From COE1 sp036310845 (GTDB taxonomy: Bacteria; Bacillota; Clostridia; Lachnospirales; Lachnospiraceae), in assembly GCA_036310845.1 (NCBI GenBank), contig JAXJRB010000227.1, positions 1-7,216 on the forward strand: 7,216 nt of DNA, in the 5' to 3' direction. The position numbers and the translations under genes were made by a program. Of the stretch, positions 1 through 6,602 are shown piece after piece. Each line of letters begins with the position of its first letter. Position 1 is the first letter of the stretch. Under the pieces are notes generated by a model that made no database searches, was not told where the DNA came from, and saw only the letters and a list, made by a program, of their open reading frames with translations.

Positions 1-857
1 ATAAGAAGTGTTACATCATACGGACTTTCTCCATATAATTGATTGTATATATCAGCTTCTGCTTTTCTCAGATATCTGCCTACCATACTTCTCTCTAAAA
101 TAATAGGTTTTTCTCCGATGAACAATTCACAGAGTCTGTCTATACATTGCTTTGTTCCTTTATTTGCATTTAACCAAGCTGCTTCCTTCAGTAATAATCG
201 CATAACATCTTCATTTACATAGCCACCCGATACATCCATACCAAACCATCTTAGGTACATCTCTAAAAGAGGTGCCGGCATTTTATCAGGGTCTAACGTA
301 TTCTCTACATGTTCTATCTCATATTGAAAATCATTATACAAACTGGAAAAAATAGATAAATATCTGTGCATAAAGCTGTTCTTTTCACGATATACTTCCG
401 GAAACGTCTGCATAAAATTATCTCCCGGAGCCTGCACTACAATATTCTCTACTTTTCCACCTTCTCCAATGATTTCTAACGCAATCCACAAATATCGTCC
501 TTCTATTTCATACATCAAAACATCTGTCTTATTAATAAATTTCAAGCATCTATTGGAAGACAGAAACTCCACCTTTTCCGTAAAGCCTCTCTCCGGATCC
601 ATCATAATATCCTGGCCTTTCGGCTCATTCATAGCACACAAATACAAATAACACACTGTATCCTCAGAAAGCTCCATCTGAAATGTCATTCGCCCCCATG
701 GACAATCCTGAATACCACTATCCAAAAGCGGTAATATCATATAATGTACGCCTTCCTTTTCGCTACACAAGATACCGGTATCTCCATCTCTTTCCATACC
801 ATATAAGAAGGTTTTTTCAAGTCTGTTTTTGCCTATTGTAAATTGTATTCCTGCCAT
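1..857 (-). CDS. P2 gpI / TIGR02242-type phage tail baseplate protein, C-terminus outside window
   Basis: The frame runs from ATG at 857 to the window edge without a stop: 285 residues are visible and the C-terminus is missing. Residues about 150-255 match the TIGR02242 / tail protein I domain: FPEVYREKNSFMHRYLSIF (family 'LP.iYr.dd.FlrrfLaiF'), LDPDKMPAPLLEMYLRWFGM (family 'ldP..aP...L.WLa.wlGl'), RLLLKEAA and NKGTKQCIDRLCELFIGEKP (family 'rGT..gl...l.l.tG..p.i.E'). Residues 1-145 form an extra beta-rich N-terminal domain ending in GRYLWIALEIIGEGG, the 'GRYLWlrlel.G.G' motif seen before this domain in longer eCIS tail proteins. By family knowledge gpI sits at the outer part of the baseplate and connects to the wedge or fibres. 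Placement right after the two gpJ-like genes matches the J-I order of contractile phage tails. A good ribosome binding site supports the start. Confidence 0.88.
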   Translation of the reverse strand, partial: MAGIQFTIGKNRLEKTFLYGMERDGDTGILCSEKEGVHYMILPLLDSGIQDCPWGRMTFQMELSEDTVCYLYLCAMNEPKGQDIMMDPERGFTEKVEFLSSNRCLKFINKTDVLMYEIEGRYLWIALEIIGEGGKVENIVVQAPGDNFMQTFPEVYREKNSFMHRYLSIFSSLYNDFQYEIEHVENTLDPDKMPAPLLEMYLRWFGMDVSGGYVNEDVMRLLLKEAAWLNANKGTKQCIDRLCELFIGEKPIILERSMVGRYLRKAEADIYNQLYGESPYDVTLL

Positions 858-866
858 AACAATCAA

Positions 867-876
867 TCCTTCCCTT
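867..876 (-). promoter_or_regulatory. ribosome binding site of the gpI-like gene
   Basis: AAGGGAAGGA (minus strand) ends nine nt before the ATG at 857. It lies in the purine-rich 37-nt gap after the second gpJ gene. The gap has no terminator hairpin or promoter that I can see, so the two genes are probably cotranscribed. Confidence 0.75.
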
Positions 877-894
877 CTCTATCTCTCTCTTTTA

Positions 895-3000
895 TTATAC
901 ATCAGCAGATGGCAGTATTTCCAGCGTTATTCTTCCCGGATACAGCAGACAATTCTTAGCCGGATACAAGTCTGCTCCTTCTGCTATTACATACTCTGAA
1001 TTGGCTGCTTCCACATTTAATTCAAATACATATGCTACACATTCTAATGCATCAAGTGCATGGAAAATTTTATCAAACCGAAGCGGTTCTCCAAAATCCT
1101 TCATCCCATGTATATAATCTAGCTCCTTTATCACTGTCTCTTTTATGGTTACATCACTGTTCCGAAAATGTGGTTTTACGTAAATTTTCCCATTTACATG
1201 TACCGGCACATACATCGGTTGCAATATACGAATAGATGTAGATAAAAGTCTCTTTGTTTCTAAAAACTGTTCTATTGTTTTCTGATAAACAGCATTCATC
1301 CTTGGAAATTCCTGATCGAGCTTTGGCATAATCACAACCTGAACTTCATTACGATCATCATCTCTCCACGCGTTCGCTTTTGCGATACATAATCCCGGAA
1401 TATTCTTTATCAGCTTTTTGTAATCTTCCATAATTACTGCTGTCTGCGGAATATTCATATCAGCAACAAATCTCCTGCGAACCTGTTCCAAGGTTTCCTG
1501 TAAACAGCCTCCTTCTCCTTTGGAAGGATTTCTAAATGTCATATCAAGCTCCTGACAATAGAATACATTTCCCTTTCTTACGTTACCGTCTTCTCCTTCT
1601 ATCACTGCTATTGATCCCAGAAAAAGAGACGCTCCAATATAATCCCCTGCATCTAAAATCACTATCTTTCCTTCATTTTCAAAAAGATAATATGACATCT
1701 TTTTTTCGTCCATCTTATTTGGTTTTAAGAAATCATAAAGATATCCTCCCTGCCCATCCTCTCTTCTCGCAATAATACAAAATGTTTCTGTTACCACATT
1801 TCTTACGGGCAGATTTATTTCCTGATAATCATAACCATACACGTCTCCGAGATAATATTTCTGCATCATCTCTTCATTGTATACGAGAATTTTCACCGCA
1901 TTTTTTACATTTGCCGGTGCATTACCAAAAACATCTTTGTTAAAGATAAATTCTATCTCATTCTTATCCTTTTTCTTTTTTTGATAATATCTTCCGGATT
2001 GCGGTGTTGCTCCGATATCTTCAACATATTCTTCATATTTTCTATAAGAGCTTCCCTTTTGTTCTTTTGCAAATACTGTTATATAGCCGTCGCCAAGCAT
2101 ATCACATCTCATAATGATGTCTGTACTCTTCTGATAACTATGTGTCATTGCTAATGTTTTTTTCTGCACTACCTGAAACAGAAAACCGGACATGTTTTCC
2201 AAAGCAGGTGCTACATCATAATCTGACTGTTCCAAGGTTGCTCTCCAGACATATCCTTTTATCATTCCTTCTTCATAGAAAGCAGCAGGATTAACCGGTT
2301 GTGTAAACACAATCTCTCCATCCATAAGAAAGCCTACCGTTCCATCCTCTACTTCCATTTCTTCAAAGCCAGTTTCACAAAAGCATTCCCATTTCAGCTT
2401 TGCAAACATACACTTTTGTTCTTTTGTAAAAGGATTTCTGCCGTAATCACTAACTACATCCACATGAATAATCCCTTGTTCTCCCGGTAGTAACGGTTTA
2501 TCCATAACAATATACAGTTCTGTTTGATTCTTTGGTTTTTTTCCAAAAATTCTGGCAAGCATGGAAATCTGCGGATCAAGTACATAGCTTAAATCCTGCA
2601 CTACCTCTTCCTGCTTTCGATACAGGCCGATAATATGGCTGTCTGTTATCTCTATTCCCCGATTTGTCTCATAACACAAACCACCTACCATAAACTTCTG
2701 GTCTGCCGGTAGCCAAAAACGTTCTGACACATAAGACGGCTCCAAATATACTCTTGCACCTTTTCCCTTTTTAGGTGCATAACCCAGTAATTTAAGCAGC
2801 TTTGCCTTCACGTCATCGCTCACTTTATCCATCTGATTCTGTTGTAAAATCTGTGCACCGACAAGATTTTCTAATATTGTAATTCCAGGATCAGATGGAT
2901 TATAATTCGTCCATTCCTCAGTATAAATCGGTATTTTACTTACACTTTCATCCAGAAGTTCTGTATATGTTTTCTGTGGCAATATCTTAGAATTCAACAT
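895..3000 (-). CDS. second gpJ-like baseplate protein (Afp12-type)
   Basis: A 701-residue protein lying after the large gpJ gene, as Afp12 follows Afp11. The N-terminus has LPQKTYTELLDESVSKIP and WTNYNPSDPGITILENL, the same 'dDpGi.lLe.l' element as its neighbour, then LLGYAPKKGKGARVYLEP. The C-terminal half keeps a J core: GKIVILDAGDYIGA (about 442-455) where FGDG is expected, DGNV, NPSKGEGG (about 491-497), EDYKKLI, and FGEPLRFDKIFHAL near the end. By family knowledge it would pair with the large gpJ protein in the wedge. The ATG at 3000 is the only good start after an in-frame TAG 24 nt upstream, but the ribosome binding site is poor: AAAGG touches the ATG and another AAAGG is 12 nt away. 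A TTG at codon 2 or 7 cannot be excluded. An A-rich tract encodes lysines 341-344 and forms a dnaX-like slippery site. Confident of the family, less so of its exact place in the wedge. Confidence 0.88.
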   Translation of the reverse strand: MLNSKILPQKTYTELLDESVSKIPIYTEEWTNYNPSDPGITILENLVGAQILQQNQMDKVSDDVKAKLLKLLGYAPKKGKGARVYLEPSYVSERFWLPADQKFMVGGLCYETNRGIEITDSHIIGLYRKQEEVVQDLSYVLDPQISMLARIFGKKPKNQTELYIVMDKPLLPGEQGIIHVDVVSDYGRNPFTKEQKCMFAKLKWECFCETGFEEMEVEDGTVGFLMDGEIVFTQPVNPAAFYEEGMIKGYVWRATLEQSDYDVAPALENMSGFLFQVVQKKTLAMTHSYQKSTDIIMRCDMLGDGYITVFAKEQKGSSYRKYEEYVEDIGATPQSGRYYQKKKKDKNEIEFIFNKDVFGNAPANVKNAVKILVYNEEMMQKYYLGDVYGYDYQEINLPVRNVVTETFCIIARREDGQGGYLYDFLKPNKMDEKKMSYYLFENEGKIVILDAGDYIGASLFLGSIAVIEGEDGNVRKGNVFYCQELDMTFRNPSKGEGGCLQETLEQVRRRFVADMNIPQTAVIMEDYKKLIKNIPGLCIAKANAWRDDDRNEVQVVIMPKLDQEFPRMNAVYQKTIEQFLETKRLLSTSIRILQPMYVPVHVNGKIYVKPHFRNSDVTIKETVIKELDYIHGMKDFGEPLRFDKIFHALDALECVAYVFELNVEAANSEYVIAEGADLYPAKNCLLYPGRITLEILPSADV
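1964..1983 (-). other. possible -1 frameshift site (A_AAA_AAG then stop) in the second gpJ gene
   Basis: Codons 340-342 read CAA AAA AAG, which places A_AAA_AAG in the phase used by the bacterial dnaX slippery sequence. A -1 slip would then read GAA AAA GGA TAA and stop at 1964-1966, giving a product of about 345 residues that lacks the J core. A GGAAG lies about nine nt upstream, where dnaX has a stimulatory Shine-Dalgarno-like sequence. The downstream hairpin is weak (about five AT-rich pairs). A run of A is common in AT-rich genes, so chance is a serious alternative. Confidence 0.2.
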
Positions 3001-3035
3001 CCTTTTACCAAGCCTTTCTGTCTACAAATTAACCG

Positions 3036-6000
3036 TTAAATAAAATGTACCTTATGTTCTCCACTCATCACCAGCACATATGGATTACCCGCCAGCGAAT
3101 CAATATCTGCCTCATGCTGTCCATTCTCATCTTCATACATTGCTGATATCATGGTTCTTTCAATAAGGGCACTTCCCTTTTCTATGTTCAATTTCATTCC
3201 AATCTGCTTAGCACTTACCATTCTTCCAATCTCCCAGAACTGGTTTTCTATCGGATCCAGATAATGTTCCAGAACTTGAATCAAATGTTGTTGTATATCA
3301 AAGCTGTCATCTGTTTCAATCAGTCGTACCCACAATTGTACAGAGACTTTAACATACAAAGGTTGCACTACATCCAAATACTTGTCATTTACAGAAAGCT
3401 CACATTTTGTCAGCAAATGATTCTTTAACCGACTTCGCATCTTTAAGAATGATTGTCCTCCATCCTTAAAGTCATCCATTAATATAACAATGGAAATCGC
3501 TCCCGGTATTCTGGAACCATCCTTCTGTTTATCCACCACAACCTTCACTTGATTAATACAATTCGAAAAATTAAGTACTTCCTTTTCATAATCCAATACA
3601 GAAATTAAACGATTTTTACTTCCTAACAATGTCATTCCACGTCTGAGTGCTTCATCCATTGTTTCCATATCCATACCGCCATAGGCCTGTTTCGGATTAT
3701 AAATATCACTTACAAACATGAGATTACTCATGGAAGTTCTAATAGAACCTGCAGCAACATTTGCAATCTTTCCCTCACATCTGCGCACAATCACCTTAAA
3801 AGCAATACTTTTTGTATTCTTAGGAATTCTTACATGAACTCCATCACCAAAAGCTATTGTATGATTCATTCTGTCTATCACATAATGTCGATCGCCAGGA
3901 TTTGAACTGTCAAAATTATCCACTTCTGCCCATTTTATATAAAATTCTTCAATTCCACCCTTGAGATTGTACTCTGCCCGTGTACAACCCGGCTGTTCAA
4001 TCAGCATTCCACGCATCTCATTTTCTGTAAACGACTCTACTTCATTCACCCATACATCAACATCCAGAATATTGTCAGCATTCAGTAAAAATGTCATATT
4101 AGGACCAAACATATCAATATAGTAATCCTGCTCGTCAAGTGTATCTATATTGTTTACTTCCACTGCATTCATTCTGATACTCTTAATCAGAGGACTCTTG
4201 TTTACTTTATGTTCAATTTCCTGCTTTTCATCGGTAATACGAATCCAATATGCTTCTTCTCCCTCAATTGACAATTTTGCCATATCTGTTGGTGGTATAA
4301 ATACAATCGTTCCCACATGCGCAAGTCCTTCTGTATTATCAATTAGCTTAAGCCTAGCAAAACCTTCTCTTGTGGAATAGTAATACTTTATATTTCTTCC
4401 GGAAAAACCTTCTACCTCTTCTATATCTATCATCAGACTCACAGGTCCATCTTCCATGCGCTTGTCAAATCCAAGATACAGAGACGTTGAATTATATGGA
4501 TTCCTTAAAAATACTGGCATCTGTGGGTTCTCTGCCAGACCATTTGTCATATCACGTTTTCTGCTTCCTTGAAAACAATACAGCTTCTGTGGCGTATCAA
4601 AATGATGTTCATATGAATATTCTACTGTTAAATCACTTAAAATCGGGTAATTATGTATTGCCGGTTGATAATAGCAGTTATCTGCCCTCAGTAATCGCAT
4701 CCTCAACCAATGACTGTCACTACTTCCTTCTTCTACTGTTTTCCAATCAGCCGGACATTCGAATGCAATCTCACATTTCCCTGGTCTTGCATTTTGAAAC
4801 AGCTGATTTATCGGTGCAGTTGTCACAATACGTTTCCACCCCGTACCATTAAAATATTCCAAAACAATCTCATCCGCATAAACCTCTGCCGGAGATCCAT
4901 AAATATCCTTTTTAGGTTTTCTTTTTATGACTTTTAAACTTGCTTCTTCTTCATATCTTGGAACAGAAACCATCTTGATTCCAAAATCCAAATGAAATCT
5001 AAGTGTTATATAAGAACCCGGTTTGGTAAAATATTCTTCATGACTTACACATAATTCAGAATATGTACTCATAATATCGCCAAAAGGATTAAATCTTTCC
5101 GGTTCTAATTCACAATTGCCATCCCACACATTCTGAACCGGTTCCGCCTTTCCTTCTGATGAAAAACCAATTTGTGAAACCATTATGTTCTTCATCACAG
5201 AATCCTTCGGTTCTATTAGTAATGCAGAATACTCTATTCCATTTTGTTTTACCTTGCAGCACTTCTGCTCTTTACAAAATGCAATTCTCTCCGGACTTTT
5301 CTTTACCATATCAGTAATGGTAATAAATCCTGATTGACCTAAATACTTCAATTCATAATCACCATTTATGATGCCATCTATGATTTCTTCTCCACCTTTT
5401 AGCTCCATTACAATGGCATTATCCTGTACATCAAACAAATGTGAGTGATATAACAACATTCCATGCAATCCATAATTAGGTCTGCTAAAATCAAATAATC
5501 TAAATGGGAATCCTTTCTCTTCTTGTTCTGTCTCCTCCAGAAATTCCTTTAGCTGATCATCTAAAAAATCAATCACTTGTTTTGTCAGCTCTATCGCTTC
5601 ATCATATATTTCCGTTTCCTGCTCTGTTTCATCCCTATGTGACAATTCTGCTTTATCTATGTATGCAATTTCTTTAAAATTGCCTCTTATCGGATAAACA
5701 TTTCCTGTTAAACCACAAGTCATAAAAATGGTTTTCAATCTCGTATTTGCAAGATATACCGTATTCGCTGTTTCAAAGGTTATACCGCCTTCATCATCTT
5801 TATCCGCAAGAAGCTTCATTCCCTTCGGAAGCTTTACACCCGGTATTGAATTATTCACAATATTCATTAATACATGGCTATGTGCCGGATATGCCTGTTT
5901 CAACGATATGTTAAGCATATTCACGAGTTCAATACAATGACGTTCCGGTATTGAATTATATCTTTTAATTAATTCCTGCATTTCATCTGCAAACAACAAT

Positions 6001-6152
6001 GCAATACAAGAACCGATATCCGGCTTATCGGTATCAAACAACCATTCAGGAGTATAGGAAACTGCAAGCTCTTTCATCTGATTCAGAACATCTTCTCTGC
6101 TTCTATTGTCTAATTTGTAATCACTCAACAGAGTCGTCTTCCATTGCCTCAT
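3036..6152 (-). CDS. large gpJ/gp6-like baseplate wedge protein (Afp11-type)
   Basis: A 1038-residue protein of the 'putative baseplate assembly protein' / baseplate J group, far longer than P2 gpJ (about 300) and in the range of eCIS Afp11 proteins. By family knowledge it is a main wedge subunit, related to T4 gp6. The N-terminus carries YTPEWLFDTDKPDIGSCIALLFA, as in 'YTPeW...d.dDpG..ll.Lfa'. A charged, probably helical insert spans about residues 170-214. LYLGFD lies near 552; WLRMRL near 480 and YWIRIT near 631 are repeated insert-domain motifs seen in eCIS versions. The J core follows: YVIDRMNHTIAFGDG (about 756-770), GKIANVAAGSI (about 793), NPKQAYGGMD (about 819-828) and DYEKEV (about 853). 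The C-terminal third matches the usual gpJ tail. The start is set by AAGGAGG nine nt upstream, and the gene begins 32 nt inside gp25. A cysteine cluster (C293, C298, C299) is unusual. Eventual function is secure; the exact T4 equivalence is inference. Confidence 0.92.
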   Translation of the reverse strand: MRQWKTTLLSDYKLDNRSREDVLNQMKELAVSYTPEWLFDTDKPDIGSCIALLFADEMQELIKRYNSIPERHCIELVNMLNISLKQAYPAHSHVLMNIVNNSIPGVKLPKGMKLLADKDDEGGITFETANTVYLANTRLKTIFMTCGLTGNVYPIRGNFKEIAYIDKAELSHRDETEQETEIYDEAIELTKQVIDFLDDQLKEFLEETEQEEKGFPFRLFDFSRPNYGLHGMLLYHSHLFDVQDNAIVMELKGGEEIIDGIINGDYELKYLGQSGFITITDMVKKSPERIAFCKEQKCCKVKQNGIEYSALLIEPKDSVMKNIMVSQIGFSSEGKAEPVQNVWDGNCELEPERFNPFGDIMSTYSELCVSHEEYFTKPGSYITLRFHLDFGIKMVSVPRYEEEASLKVIKRKPKKDIYGSPAEVYADEIVLEYFNGTGWKRIVTTAPINQLFQNARPGKCEIAFECPADWKTVEEGSSDSHWLRMRLLRADNCYYQPAIHNYPILSDLTVEYSYEHHFDTPQKLYCFQGSRKRDMTNGLAENPQMPVFLRNPYNSTSLYLGFDKRMEDGPVSLMIDIEEVEGFSGRNIKYYYSTREGFARLKLIDNTEGLAHVGTIVFIPPTDMAKLSIEGEEAYWIRITDEKQEIEHKVNKSPLIKSIRMNAVEVNNIDTLDEQDYYIDMFGPNMTFLLNADNILDVDVWVNEVESFTENEMRGMLIEQPGCTRAEYNLKGGIEEFYIKWAEVDNFDSSNPGDRHYVIDRMNHTIAFGDGVHVRIPKNTKSIAFKVIVRRCEGKIANVAAGSIRTSMSNLMFVSDIYNPKQAYGGMDMETMDEALRRGMTLLGSKNRLISVLDYEKEVLNFSNCINQVKVVVDKQKDGSRIPGAISIVILMDDFKDGGQSFLKMRSRLKNHLLTKCELSVNDKYLDVVQPLYVKVSVQLWVRLIETDDSFDIQQHLIQVLEHYLDPIENQFWEIGRMVSAKQIGMKLNIEKGSALIERTMISAMYEDENGQHEADIDSLAGNPYVLVMSGEHKVHFI

Positions 6153-6567
6153 ACTGTTCTTCCTCCTTGGCTGGTTCCTCTCCCAGATAAAATGGAAATA
6201 CCATATTTTCCTTTACATTACCGTTTCTGATAAAATAATCTATATAAATAAATAAACAACCTGGTTTTGTATCCTGATCCATCCTGACACTCACACTGCT
6301 TATTCTTGGTTCATTGTGAAGAATATCTGCTTCTAATTCTTTTTCCATCAAATTAAGCATTGTCTTATCCACACTGTTAAATACATATGCTGAAGCATTA
6401 CTTCCGTAATCCATTCGCATCTTTCGTTCCGTCTTCTGTGTCATAAGAATCAGATAAATACTTTCCTTTACACTTTCATTTCCTTCCACACACATAAATC
6501 GTCCTGTTGCAGGATTTACCTGTGGTGGAAATTTCATTCCTTTACCAAGAAAAATTGTATTATCCAT
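6121..6567 (-). CDS. gp25-like baseplate wedge protein (Afp9-type)
   Basis: This is a 148-residue protein, usual for the gp25/GPW family (T4 gp25, TssE, Afp9). By family knowledge it is a small wedge protein that helps link the baseplate to the first sheath ring. The N-terminus has FLGKGMKFPPQVNPATGR, matching 'FLGkG..FPp.vd..tGr'. It continues with a helix ending in SIYLILMTQKTERKMRMDYG, where families show 'I..iL.T..GER.m...fG', then the conserved EPRI motif (E86-P87-R88) and a final VFPFYL strand. The last 20 residues are strongly acidic and look like an extension beyond the core. I chose the ATG at 6567 because homologues usually begin just before FLGkG; AAGG lies 11 nt upstream. A TTG at 6594 would add nine residues and has AAGG six nt upstream, overlapping the spike stop codon, so it stays possible. 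The 3' end overlaps the next gene by 32 nt. Confidence 0.92.
   Translation of the reverse strand: MDNTIFLGKGMKFPPQVNPATGRFMCVEGNESVKESIYLILMTQKTERKMRMDYGSNASAYVFNSVDKTMLNLMEKELEADILHNEPRISSVSVRMDQDTKPGCLFIYIDYFIRNGNVKENMVFPFYLGEEPAKEEEQYEAMEDDSVE
6162..6168 (-). promoter_or_regulatory. Shine-Dalgarno site of the large gpJ gene, inside the gp25 coding sequence
   Basis: A perfect AAGGAGG (minus strand) lies nine nt before the ATG at 6152. It sits within gp25 codons and supplies Lys-Glu-Glu of that protein's acidic tail. It is the strongest ribosome binding site in the window and fixes the start of the large baseplate gene. Its position implies translational coupling, since ribosomes finishing gp25 pass over it. 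Confidence 0.85.
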
Positions 6568-6602
6568 TATTTTTATTACCTTATCCTTCCCCAACCGTTT
6601 CC

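Noticed and set aside
469..651. Plus-strand open frame of 60 codons
   Set aside because: It is antisense to the gpI-like gene, which has clear domain motifs over the same region and no stop.
2150..2166. T-run resembling a terminator
   Set aside because: It lies inside the second gpJ coding sequence with no GC-rich hairpin beside it and encodes ordinary lysine codons on the other strand.
4370..4852. Plus-strand open frame of 160 codons opposite the large gpJ gene
   Set aside because: It lies wholly antisense to a well-supported gene, its product has no recognisable motif, and its start has no ribosome binding site. It is a by-product of the opposite coding frame.
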